Position numbers and translations under genes: made by a program
Part shown: piece after piece, positions 42,369-50,191 of the stretch
How the letters are laid out: each line of letters opens with the position of its first letter
How positions within the stretch are numbered: position 1 is the first letter of the stretch
Notes under the pieces: model-generated
Database searches by the model: none
The model's input: only the letters and a program-made list of their open reading frames with translations
What the model was told of the DNA's origin: nothing
Source of the DNA: Flavihumibacter stibioxidans
GTDB lineage: Bacteria; Bacteroidota; Bacteroidia; Chitinophagales; Chitinophagaceae
Direction of reading: 5' to 3'
DNA length: 64,000 nt
Assembly: GCF_014332695.1 (NCBI RefSeq)
Contig: NZ_MBUA01000028.1
Span: 34,200 to 98,199, forward strand

Positions 42369-44036
42369 TCAGTTTGCTTTCTCGAGGGAAATTTCAATGA
42401 CACCGTCCTTTGCCTTTTCGCCATAACGAAGAATAGCTGATTCTGCTTTTAAAATATTGACGCTGCTGATCTGCTCCTTCTTATAAGCCAACGCTTCTTC
42501 CCTGGTCACTATCTTCCCGTCCACCACCCAGATGGTATTTGGCGTGATGCCGTTGCCTGGTTGGTTTTTCAGGGCAGTTGCATTGGAGGTGCGGATCTCC
42601 ACTACCCCGTTCCTGGCTTTGTCTCCATATTTACTGATGGCTGCATCACTCTGGAATACATTCATGGTTTGTATTTGCCCGGGGGCAATCAGGTTAACTT
42701 CTGCAATAGTTGATTCTTTGCCGTCAATTATATAAATGGCATCCGCAGGCAGTGGTGCCGGCGCTGCTGGTGGCGCAGGTGGTACCGGTGGTGCCGGAGC
42801 TGCGGGGTGAGCAGGGTGAGCGGGTGGTGCGGGGTGAGCGGGTGGTGCGGGTGGTGGAGGCGGCGGTGGCAGCTTACCATATAGTTTTTCATATTCTCCT
42901 GCATTCTTATCCCACTCACTAATTGGTACAGATTTTATGAGCTTGCCCGTTTTGTCTTTAACTGTTACCATCGTCTCGCCGTTTTTCCCACTGATAATTA
43001 AATAATAATCTTTCTCAGTAGGACCAAAAGTGTAGGAGAAATTTTTCTTTCCGGGAACAGTATCGGTTTCCGGTTTAACATTTAATCCGGGCACCGCAAA
43101 ATCTGCAAGTTTATTTAACTGGTTATCTCCCGGTTCGTAACTGCTTTCAGGAGTCACGGCTGGAACTGGATCCTGCTGCTTCCGGAAGGCAAGTAATAAT
43201 ACCGCCGCCAATGGCAGGGCAAAGGCAAATTTTACCAGGTGTACCCTGGCTGATCTGATCTTGTTCATCATGGTAATTCTTGTTTTTAATGCGGAAAAAT
43301 TGAGGTGACTGGCAAGTGTGAATTGCTGCTGCCCCACCACTTTTAATAATAGGTACTGGTACTGACGCCGGTCAAGTCCATGTTCCAGTACCTGGCGATC
43401 GGCTATGAACTCGAGATTCTGCCTGATGGCTTTCCGGATAAACCATGCAAACGGATTGAACCAGTTGATCACAACCAATAATTCTGATAATATGATATCG
43501 ATGGTATGGTGCTGCCGCACATGAACCATTTCATGCCTGATAATTTCTTTCAGATCCGCCTCTGCATGCTGGGCCGGATTAATATAAACTGCTGACCCAA
43601 ACGAAAAAGGAATAATAGGATCCTTTACTTCATACAATTTTACCGATCCATCCGCCAGCAGGTTCGCCTTTTTATGCATACGCAACAAAGAAATATACTG
43701 AAGCAGCACCCTTAACAGCATCAGCAGTATCCCGGCAAAAAATACCAGGGTACCCCAATCCCACCAATCAATACCGTTAGTATGAACCTCCTTCCCCGAA
43801 GGCTTCCAGTTCCCCAATGCAGGTAATAGTTCCAGCAATGCCGGGGAAACCTGGCTTTCGTCCATCCACCAGCTGATGTTCAGCAATGGCAGGAAAAAAC
43901 CGAGCACCGGGTATGCCATCAGGTACCAACGGTTCCATTGGTAAAAAGTAAGCCGCCTCAGCAGCAATACATATAAAAGATATACAGCCGACAGGCATAT
44001 GGAGAATTTAAACAGGTAAAGTAAGAAGGGAGCCAT
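42369..44036 (-). CDS. M56 family (BlaR1/MecR1-like) sensor peptidase with two SusC-plug-like modules
   Basis: A 555-residue membrane protein. About four helices (5-25, 38-55, 95-116, 270-287) surround the zinc motif HEMVH at 168-172 in IRHEMVHVRQHH, so the N-terminal half is an M56 peptidase of the BlaR1 type. A Pro/Ala-rich linker (about 395-440) leads to a periplasmic C-terminus with two similar blocks, ending SAISKYGDKARNGVVEIRTSN-like (about 480-495) and SAILRYGEKAKDGVIEISLEK-like (535-555); the YGxxAxNGVIxI signature is that of the SusC/RagA plug domain. It may sense a wall or TonB-linked signal and cleave BlaI. It is 26 bases after blaI. Confidence 0.86.
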   Translation of the reverse strand: MAPFLLYLFKFSICLSAVYLLYVLLLRRLTFYQWNRWYLMAYPVLGFFLPLLNISWWMDESQVSPALLELLPALGNWKPSGKEVHTNGIDWWDWGTLVFFAGILLMLLRVLLQYISLLRMHKKANLLADGSVKLYEVKDPIIPFSFGSAVYINPAQHAEADLKEIIRHEMVHVRQHHTIDIILSELLVVINWFNPFAWFIRKAIRQNLEFIADRQVLEHGLDRRQYQYLLLKVVGQQQFTLASHLNFSALKTRITMMNKIRSARVHLVKFAFALPLAAVLLLAFRKQQDPVPAVTPESSYEPGDNQLNKLADFAVPGLNVKPETDTVPGKKNFSYTFGPTEKDYYLIISGKNGETMVTVKDKTGKLIKSVPISEWDKNAGEYEKLYGKLPPPPPPPAPPAHPAPPAHPAHPAAPAPPVPPAPPAAPAPLPADAIYIIDGKESTIAEVNLIAPGQIQTMNVFQSDAAISKYGDKARNGVVEIRTSNATALKNQPGNGITPNTIWVVDGKIVTREEALAYKKEQISSVNILKAESAILRYGEKAKDGVIEISLEKAN

Positions 44037-44062
44037 AAAACGGGTTGATTGATAGTGAATGG

Positions 44063-44446
44063 TTATTTGAGCTTATTTTCCCTTTTTATATCCTTTCCTT
44101 CAATAAGATCAAGTATTTCCTTCAGTTCATCCCTGCTCAACTGCTTCTGTTCCACAAAAAAATTGACCATTGCCTTGTACGAATTATTGAAATAGTCCTG
44201 TATAAAATGATTCATAAACTTCTTCTTATACTCCTCTTCGCTTATAGTTGGCCGGTAGACATAGGTATTTCCCACCAGCCGGCTGTTCAGGTAACCTTTT
44301 TTCTCGAGGTTCTTTACGGTAGAGGCAAGGGTGGTATACGGGGGTAAAGGTGCCTCCATCCTTTCCAGGAATGTTTTTACATTTCCTTCCCCTGCCTGCC
44401 AGATCACCTGCATGGCCTGCTCTTCTGAAATCGTCAACTTTTCCAT
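44063..44446 (-). CDS. BlaI/MecI/CopY family transcriptional repressor
   Basis: A 127-residue winged-helix repressor: LTISEEQAMQVIWQAGEGNVKTFLERM, then the recognition segment PPYTTLASTVKNLEKKGYLNSRLVGNTYVYRPTISEEEYKKKF, and a C-terminal dimerisation part. Such proteins are cleaved or released when the M56 partner senses its signal. It is the first gene of the blaI-M56 operon, 26 bases before it. Two TACGA-N5-TCGTA dyads stand just upstream (44450-44484). Confidence 0.92.
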   Translation of the reverse strand: MEKLTISEEQAMQVIWQAGEGNVKTFLERMEAPLPPYTTLASTVKNLEKKGYLNSRLVGNTYVYRPTISEEEYKKKFMNHFIQDYFNNSYKAMVNFFVEQKQLSRDELKEILDLIEGKDIKRENKLK

Positions 44447-44449
44447 ACC

Positions 44450-44484
44450 TACGAACTTTTCGTAAACCTACGAACATATCGTAG
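44450..44484. promoter_or_regulatory. Candidate BlaI operator: two dyads
   Basis: TACGA-ACTTT-TCGTA at 44450-44464 and CTACGA-ACATA-TCGTAG at 44468-44484 are two palindromes of the same form, centres 19 bases apart (nearly two helix turns). They lie between the BlaI-family start codon (44446) and the divergent thioredoxin-like gene (44556). BlaI/MecI operators elsewhere are TACA-TGTA dyads; the halves here are TACGA. Autoregulation of the blaI-M56 operon is inferred. Confidence 0.66.
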
Positions 44485-44555
44485 AATAATCCAAATTAAT
44501 TTGTAAAAAACTTTGTTAAGAAGGAATAGCCAAAATCCTGTCCTAATTTTATAGC

Positions 44556-45098
44556 ATGAAAACAACAAGCAGAATAGTATTCAGGCTGGTGCCAATGATT
44601 GTATTCCTGGCGATGCTTGCCCCGATGGTTTCAAAGGGCCAGGAAACAGCGGCCGACAAACAATCACCAACCTCTGTTCCTCCCTACCTGAAATTTAAAA
44701 CCCTTCCCCCGTTTGAGCTCAGGGGGATCAACGGGCAATTGATTATTCGGGACCAGCTTCCGAAAAGCAATGGAACGATCATAATGTTTTTCAGTCCCGA
44801 TTGCCACCACTGCGTGGCACAGGTGGATGTTATGCAAAAGGAAATTGGCAAATTGCAGCCATTCAACCTGGTGATGGCAACCTACCAGCCGATGGAAAAC
44901 CTGGTTGGTTTTTATAATCGCTATAATTTATCGGCCTGGAAAAACCTTTACATAGGAAGGGATGAAAAATACTTTATGCCCCCCTATTTCAGGATTATAA
45001 ACCTGCCCTATTTCGCACTCTACAACAAAAAAGGAGAATTCGTAAAAGTGTTTGAAGGGAATGTGGCAATAGACCAGTTGGTTTCAGCTTTCAAATAG
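44556..45098 (+). CDS. Exported thioredoxin-like (TlpA/DsbE-type) protein
   Basis: A 180-residue protein with an N-terminal signal segment (LVPMIVFLAMLAPMVSKG) and a thioredoxin fold: FELRGINGQLIIRDQLPKSNGTIIMFFSPDCHHCVAQVDVMQKEI. The active site is CHHC (compare CxxC), with a cis-proline region in NLPYFALYNKKGEFVKVFEGN. Likely a periplasmic disulfide or peroxidase-type reductase. Divergent from blaI; TAATTTTA ends 4 bases before the ATG. Confidence 0.78.
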   Translation: MKTTSRIVFRLVPMIVFLAMLAPMVSKGQETAADKQSPTSVPPYLKFKTLPPFELRGINGQLIIRDQLPKSNGTIIMFFSPDCHHCVAQVDVMQKEIGKLQPFNLVMATYQPMENLVGFYNRYNLSAWKNLYIGRDEKYFMPPYFRIINLPYFALYNKKGEFVKVFEGNVAIDQLVSAFK

Positions 45099-45117
45099 GT
45101 TGTGTACAAACAACTCA

Positions 45118-45125
45118 TATCTTTG
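45118..45125 (+). promoter_or_regulatory. Candidate mdh promoter -7 box
   Basis: TATCTTTG matches TAnnTTTG, giving a predicted transcript start about 33 bases before the mdh ATG. A TTG is 15 bases upstream, a shorter spacer than usual. Confidence 0.42.
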
Positions 45126-45164
45126 CCCCGCAAATAATTATTTCACCGCATAAATCTCCCTTAC

Positions 45165-46094
45165 ATGAAAGTTACAGTAGTTGGTGCCGGTGCCGTTGGT
45201 GCAACCTGTGCAGACAACATTGCCCGCAAAGAACTTTGCGAAGAACTGGTTTTATTGGATATCAAGGAAGGCCTGGCAGAAGGAAAAGCCCAGGACATGA
45301 TGCAATCCGCAACCCTGCTCGGTTTTGACACCCGCATCACCGGCTCTACCAATGATTACAGCAAAACCGCCGGCAGCGATGTAGTAGTGGTTACTTCCGG
45401 AATTCCGCGTAAACCCGGAATGACCCGTGAGGAACTTATCGGTACCAATGCAGGTATTGTAAAGAATGTATGTGAGAATATCCTGAAATATTCACCCAAT
45501 GCAATTTTCATCATTATCAGCAACCCGATGGATACCATGACTTACCTGGCCCTGAGCGCCACCGGTATTCCAAAGAACAGGATCATCGGTATGGGTGGCA
45601 CACTAGACAGCGCACGCTTCAAGTACCAGCTGAGCCAGCGCCTGGGTTGTTCACCGGCTGACCTCAATGCAGTTGTCGTAGGCGGACATGGCGATACAAC
45701 CATGATTCCCCTGATCCGTTATGCTACCTGGAACTCCGTTCCTGTAACCAATTTCCTGGATGAGGCCACACAACAGCAGGTTGTTGCTGACACAATGGTT
45801 GGTGGTGCGACCCTTACCAAACTGATTGGCACTTCCGCATGGTATGCTCCTGGTGCTGCCGGTGCTGCACTGGTGGAAAGCATTGTACGCGATGAGAAAA
45901 AACTCTTTACCTGTTGCGTACAGCTGAATGGCGAATATGGACAGTCTGATATCTGCATGGGTGTTCCTGTAGTAATTGGCAGGAACGGTTGGGAAAAGAT
46001 TGTTGAATTCGGTCTGAACGACTCAGAGCAGGCTATGTTCAACAAAAGTGCAGAGGCTGTAAGGACAATGAACGATGTGCTCAAAACACTGTAA
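45165..46094 (+). CDS. mdh: Malate dehydrogenase
   Basis: A 309-residue LDH-type malate dehydrogenase that oxidises malate to oxaloacetate. NAD site: MKVTVVGAGAVGATCADNIARKELCEELVLLDI with an acidic residue after the second strand (NAD preference). Substrate arginines are in SGIPRKPGMTREEL and NPMDTMTYLALSATG, and the catalytic histidine in VVVGGHGDTTMIPL. Monocistronic with its own terminator. Confidence 0.96.
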   Translation: MKVTVVGAGAVGATCADNIARKELCEELVLLDIKEGLAEGKAQDMMQSATLLGFDTRITGSTNDYSKTAGSDVVVVTSGIPRKPGMTREELIGTNAGIVKNVCENILKYSPNAIFIIISNPMDTMTYLALSATGIPKNRIIGMGGTLDSARFKYQLSQRLGCSPADLNAVVVGGHGDTTMIPLIRYATWNSVPVTNFLDEATQQQVVADTMVGGATLTKLIGTSAWYAPGAAGAALVESIVRDEKKLFTCCVQLNGEYGQSDICMGVPVVIGRNGWEKIVEFGLNDSEQAMFNKSAEAVRTMNDVLKTL

Positions 46095-46111
46095 TACAGC
46101 ATCTTACAACA

Positions 46112-46139
46112 AAAAAAACCGGCAAATGCCGGTTTTTTT
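46112..46139 (+). terminator. Intrinsic terminator after mdh
   Basis: An A-run, ACCGGC, loop AAAT, GCCGGT and seven T's. The stem is 18 bases beyond the mdh stop; the A-run makes it usable in both directions. Confidence 0.85.
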
Positions 46140-46171
46140 GTGCCCCGGGCAAAAAAATATTCCCCCAACTA

Positions 46172-46202
46172 TTTTGATCCCAGAACTATTCTATTAGTTT
46201 TG
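46172..46202 (+). promoter_or_regulatory. Candidate promoter of the octapeptide-repeat gene
   Basis: TTTTG at 46172-46176, 18 bases, then TAGTTTTG at 46195-46202, fitting the Bacteroidota form. The predicted leader of about 105 bases reaches the ATG at 46314. Confidence 0.5.
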
Positions 46203-46313
46203 TATAACAGTCTGGTCTGCTCCAACACCTATTTAAAGCTGCACGGGTAAGTTTACCCTTACCAATCGCCTCGAAGGCCGCTTAATTCTGAAACCTATAC
46301 AAACAAAAAGAGT

Positions 46314-46889
46314 ATGATCAAGCCCCTGCTAACCGTAGCTTTATTGCTGTTGGTTGTAAGTACCAATGCACAGGAACCCATAGAACTTCCTAAAATGAGG
46401 GATCCACTGGTGAATAAAACTATTAGTCCCACAGACAATCCCCGCATCAATCCCGAAAAGAATTACAGGATCAATCCCAAACATAACTGGAACATCAATC
46501 CTGCCATGAATGAGGGTATCAATCCTGAAAAAAACAAACTGATCAATCCAAAATTCAACAAGGACTTCAGCCCCCTGCACAACCATAGTATCAATCCCAT
46601 GTATTCTTTCAGCCTTCACCCGCTGAGCAATACTACCTGGAAAGGTTATTACATGTTTGACAAGGCCAGCAAACTGACCGGTTACCTGGTGATTGCCAAC
46701 CAGTTTGTGGTACTGGATTTTGATGATAAGGGAACATGGAAAGGTTACCTGATTAAAACAAGTTCCAATACCTACAATTATTTCAACCTGCAGGACGAAT
46801 GGACCAAGGTATTTTTCTGTGAAGATTCCATGGTTGGGTTCAACCTGTTTGACAGTACCGGTGAATGGACCGGTAATTACGCCAAATAA
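46314..46889 (+). CDS. Exported protein with nine INPxxNxx octapeptide repeats
   Basis: A 191-residue protein with signal peptide (to about residue 20). Residues 37-108 are nine tandem eight-residue repeats with consensus INPxxNxx: ISPTDNPR, INPEKNYR, INPKHNWN, INPAMNEG, INPEKNKL, INPKFNKD, FSPLHNHS, INPMYSFS, LHPLSNTT. The C-terminal part (109-191) has three W-x-G-Y/N blocks (TWKGYYMFD, TWKGYLIKT, EWTGNYAK) in a small beta-like domain. I do not recognise a family. The regular Asn-Pro spacing suggests a repeating turn or solenoid, perhaps a surface or adhesion element. It has its own promoter. Confidence 0.8.
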   Translation: MIKPLLTVALLLLVVSTNAQEPIELPKMRDPLVNKTISPTDNPRINPEKNYRINPKHNWNINPAMNEGINPEKNKLINPKFNKDFSPLHNHSINPMYSFSLHPLSNTTWKGYYMFDKASKLTGYLVIANQFVVLDFDDKGTWKGYLIKTSSNTYNYFNLQDEWTKVFFCEDSMVGFNLFDSTGEWTGNYAK

Positions 46890-46912
46890 CACCAGGGTGA
46901 CAGCCTGGTTTG

Positions 46913-47917
46913 CTACCGGGCTGTCAGCATCTGTTGTGCCAATAGTTTGATGTCCTGAAGGGAGATATTTTCCATACAGCGAAAATGCCCTTTGGGACAT
47001 TTTTCATACCCGATCTTTGAACAGGGGCGGCAGGACAAACCATTCACTTCAACAATATGGAATGGAGCAGATTGCCCCAATTGCAGCTGCCCATAGTACG
47101 GATACATACCAAAAGCAGGTACTGTGTTTCCCCATACAGAAATGATCGGCTTTTTGAATGCGGCGGCAATATGCATCAGTCCCGTATCATGACTGATGAT
47201 GATCCTGGCCTGCCTGACAAGGTCGGCAGATTCATTCAGACTGAATTTACCACAGGCATTATATATTTTAACGGGATCGATGGAAGCAAGTACCTCCCCT
47301 ATGACCTTGTCATCAGGGCCACCCATCAGGATCACCGGGTGATCCAGCAGCTTTACCAGTTCTTTCAACCTGTCAAGCGGCAATCTTTTTGTGGCGTGCG
47401 CTGCCCCAATAACCAGGCCGATATACCCCAGTTGGTGGGAAACCGGAATATCCTGCTGTTTGATGGTTTCATCAGCCGGAATAAAATAATCCAATCCCGC
47501 ACCATCATTTTTAACCCCCAGATGACTGACCGTTTCAAGATAGCGGTCCACAATATGTTTTTCAGGAAGCAGGTTGACTTTCAGGTTGGTCAGTAACCAT
47601 TTCTGCACATTGAGCTTATTAAAGCTTTTCGATTTGCAGCCTAAGGCTTTTTTTATTCGCAGTGTACGGAGGTTATGATGCAGGTCCACCACCATATCAA
47701 ACCCTTCCTCTTTTAATTCGCGGATCGTGTCCTCGATATTCTTCTGCAATAAATGCAGTTTGTCGATATATGGATTTGCCTTTAATACACTTGCAAAAGA
47801 AGACTTGGTGAGATAATGCAATTCCACTCCCGGCACCTGTTTTTTCAAACAGCGCATAACCGGTGTAGTGAGTACTATATCACCAATTGAAGAAAATCTT
47901 ATAATTAATACTTTCAT
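46913..47917 (-). CDS. Glycosyltransferase family 9 (heptosyltransferase-like)
   Basis: A 334-residue protein: MKVLIIRFSSIGDIVLTTPVMRCLKKQVPG (N-terminal GT-B fold start) and the C-terminal domain signatures ARIIISHDTGLMHIAAAFKKPIISVWGNTVPAFGMYPYY and GLVIGAAHATKRLPLDRLKELV. These are typical of LPS/LOS heptosyltransferases and relatives that add sugars to cell-surface glycans. ATG 47917 is used: the frame to 47965 extends into the TTCACCATTGACCA repeat. Last gene of a four-gene minus-strand operon. Confidence 0.88.
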   Translation of the reverse strand: MKVLIIRFSSIGDIVLTTPVMRCLKKQVPGVELHYLTKSSFASVLKANPYIDKLHLLQKNIEDTIRELKEEGFDMVVDLHHNLRTLRIKKALGCKSKSFNKLNVQKWLLTNLKVNLLPEKHIVDRYLETVSHLGVKNDGAGLDYFIPADETIKQQDIPVSHQLGYIGLVIGAAHATKRLPLDRLKELVKLLDHPVILMGGPDDKVIGEVLASIDPVKIYNACGKFSLNESADLVRQARIIISHDTGLMHIAAAFKKPIISVWGNTVPAFGMYPYYGQLQLGQSAPFHIVEVNGLSCRPCSKIGYEKCPKGHFRCMENISLQDIKLLAQQMLTAR

Positions 47918-47921
47918 CTTA

Positions 47922-47949
47922 TTCACCATTGACCATTCACCATTGACCA
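47922..47949. repeat. Perfect 14-base tandem duplication, TTCACCATTGACCA
   Basis: TTCACCATTGACCA is present twice in a row (47922-47935, 47936-47949), built from two 7-base words (minus strand: TGGTCAA, TGGTGAA). It fills nearly the whole 34-base gap between the MFS stop and the glycosyltransferase ATG. The same word family is at 29443-29460. Confidence 0.82.
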
Positions 47950-47951
47950 TC

Positions 47952-49181
47952 TCATTCCTCCACATAATTCAAATCCTTTCCAAAGGTTTCGGCAGTAAGT
48001 GCGGCAGAAATAAAGGTAATGATCATAATCACTACAGCTGTGATCACTCCGCTTTGGATGAACCCATAATAAGCCTGGAGGCCGGTAAACAACAGTGTGA
48101 TCAGGTTCAGTGAACCGCGCACCATATTGGGGACGGTTGTGGCTGCGGTGGCCCGCAGGTTGGTTCCAAACTGTTCGGCCGCCATCGTCACAAATATGGC
48201 CCAGAACCCGGTACCAAATCCAAGCAGTGCACAGGCCCAGTAAACCTCCTGCGTATCGGCTCCCTGCAGGTTGAAAAACCAGAACATGCCGATAATGGTC
48301 AGTCCGTAAAAGAGAAACAAAGCCTTCTTCCTGCTTTTTAGCAACTGGCTCACCAATCCTACTGCAATATCTCCCAGTGAGATGCCAACATAGGCATACA
48401 TCACAGCTTTTCCGGGATCGACCGTTCCCTGTACATCCATCTGGATGGCAAATTCTTTGGAAAAACTTACCAGTATGCCGATCACGAACCAGGTTGGCAG
48501 GCCAATCAGTATACTCAGCAGGTATCTCCTGAAGCGATTGGCATTATTGAAAAACATCAAAAAATTCCCCTTCTTTATATTGCTTTGCTTGACATGATGG
48601 AACATGCCAGATTCTGCCACTTTGATCCGCAGGAACAGGAGCATAAATCCGAGTCCGCCACCAATAAAATAGCAGGTACGCCAGTGAAAATTTTCCTTCA
48701 TGAAATAGGCCAGAACGGCGCCTGACAATCCAATGCCGGCAACCAGTGAAGTACCTATCCCCCTGCGGTCCTTGTGTAACAATTCACTTACCAGTGTAAT
48801 ACCTGCCCCCAGTTCCCCGGCCAGCCCGATACCGGAAATAAAACGGACCGCAGCATATTGGTTCACTGTCTGAACAAAGCCATTGGCAATATTTCCCAGG
48901 GAATACATAATGATGGAGGCAAACAACACACTTAATCTTCCCTTTTTATCCGCCAATACTCCCCAGAGTATTCCACCGATCAGCAGGCCCATCATCTGTG
49001 TATTGATGATAAACAGTCCCTCATCCCTGATCTGCACCTCCGAAAGACCCAGGTCCTGCAGACTCGGAACCCTGATAATACTGAAGAGCAGCAAATCATA
49101 GATATCTACAAAATATCCGAGGGCGGCAACAATAACAGCGATATTAAAAACAGAGTTCCGGTTGGCAGCAGTCTGGGTCAT
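47952..49181 (-). CDS. Major facilitator superfamily transporter (MHS-like)
   Basis: A 409-residue transporter with about 12 helices: ALGYFVDIYDLLLFSIIRVP, MMGLLIGGILWGVLADKKGRLSVLFASIIMYS (the GxLaDrxGrk loop between helices 2 and 3), RFISGIGLAGELGAGITLVSELL. The pattern is that of the metabolite:H+ symporter group (sialate, shikimate, dicarboxylate carriers). Substrate not inferable. It is 12 bases after the DedA gene and part of the same operon. Confidence 0.86.
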   Translation of the reverse strand: MTQTAANRNSVFNIAVIVAALGYFVDIYDLLLFSIIRVPSLQDLGLSEVQIRDEGLFIINTQMMGLLIGGILWGVLADKKGRLSVLFASIIMYSLGNIANGFVQTVNQYAAVRFISGIGLAGELGAGITLVSELLHKDRRGIGTSLVAGIGLSGAVLAYFMKENFHWRTCYFIGGGLGFMLLFLRIKVAESGMFHHVKQSNIKKGNFLMFFNNANRFRRYLLSILIGLPTWFVIGILVSFSKEFAIQMDVQGTVDPGKAVMYAYVGISLGDIAVGLVSQLLKSRKKALFLFYGLTIIGMFWFFNLQGADTQEVYWACALLGFGTGFWAIFVTMAAEQFGTNLRATAATTVPNMVRGSLNLITLLFTGLQAYYGFIQSGVITAVVIMIITFISAALTAETFGKDLNYVEE

Positions 49182-49193
49182 ATGGTCGGTTGA

Positions 49194-50177
49194 TTAATTT
49201 CCGGCTGAATCTTTTCTCTTCTTTGATCCGGTTATTAACTTCCATAAAACCGGAGCAGTAGTTACCAGAACAATTACAATGATGATCACTTCAAGATGGT
49301 CCTTCAGCTCAAAACCAAATTGATTCTTCACCCAAATCTGCAGGAAATGACCACCGAGAATCATACTTAAAACCCAGGCAATACTTCCTACAATATTATA
49401 GAATGCAAACTTTTTCTTATCCATTCCAACTATACCAGCGATGATCGGGGCAAAGGTCCTTACGATCGGAAGGAAACGGGCAAACACGATGGCGCCCCCC
49501 CCATGTTTGTCGTAAAATTCATGGGCCTGTTCGAGATAATGCTTTTTGAAAAAGAAATTATCCTTCCAGCGGAACATAGCCGGGCCGATCCTGCGCCCAA
49601 ACCAGTAGCCAATGGTATTTCCGATCACACCGGCAAAAGAAATCAGGGCCACCAGCATGAAAAGATCCAGCCATTCATTTTGCAGGGCCGGAATACCGAT
49701 GGATTTATAAAACTCATTGGCAAGGTTGGAACTGTAAATACCTGATACAAACAACAGACTGTCACCCGGCAGGAAGAAACCGGCAAACAATCCTGTTTCA
49801 GCAAACACGATCAGCAATATCATCCATAAGCCACCGTTGGCGATATAGAACATCGGATTCAGCAAGTCCTTCCAGGTAAAAATCTTAGTTAATACAACTG
49901 TTTTATTTTCGGGCAACTGCCGGAATACAAAAGTTCCTGCTTCATAGTTCTCTGCTGACACCTGAACAGTTTCATCCGCGGCAACCTTAATAATCGCATA
50001 CCCCTCATCGTCAGTAACATATTCCCCTGTAACGCCCCCGGCCTGGATGGACACAGTTTTTACCGGTGATTCATACTGGTTCAAAAATCTTACCCGCACT
50101 TCCTGTTGAGCAGCGACTGTTAACCAGGGTAACAGGCCAATCAGCAAAACAAGGACTCCTTTAAATTTGTTTATCAT
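49194..50177 (-). CDS. DedA family protein with N-terminal carboxypeptidase-regulatory-like domain
   Basis: A 327-residue membrane protein. The N-terminus has a signal-like helix (to about residue 23) then a periplasmic beta domain of about 70 residues (QEVRVRFLNQYESPVKTVSIQAGGVTGEYVTDDEGYAIIKV) of the carboxypeptidase-regulatory/CNA-B type. Residues 110-300 form the SNARE-associated/DedA (VTT) domain: ETGLFAGFFLPGDSLLFVSGI, FAGVIGNTIGYWFGRRIGPAMF, FARFLPIVRTFAPIIAGIVGMDKKKFAFYNIVG. DedA proteins act in membrane-lipid scrambling and undecaprenyl-phosphate recycling. The periplasmic domain in front is uncommon. It stands between the DAACS and MFS genes in one operon. Confidence 0.85.
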   Translation of the reverse strand: MINKFKGVLVLLIGLLPWLTVAAQQEVRVRFLNQYESPVKTVSIQAGGVTGEYVTDDEGYAIIKVAADETVQVSAENYEAGTFVFRQLPENKTVVLTKIFTWKDLLNPMFYIANGGLWMILLIVFAETGLFAGFFLPGDSLLFVSGIYSSNLANEFYKSIGIPALQNEWLDLFMLVALISFAGVIGNTIGYWFGRRIGPAMFRWKDNFFFKKHYLEQAHEFYDKHGGGAIVFARFLPIVRTFAPIIAGIVGMDKKKFAFYNIVGSIAWVLSMILGGHFLQIWVKNQFGFELKDHLEVIIIVIVLVTTAPVLWKLITGSKKRKDSAGN

Positions 50178-50191
50178 ATCAATTCTTCTAT

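Noticed and set aside
42720-42922. Repeat-rich Pro/Ala tract as a separate gene on either strand
   Set aside because: It is the Pro-rich linker of the M56 protein read in other frames.
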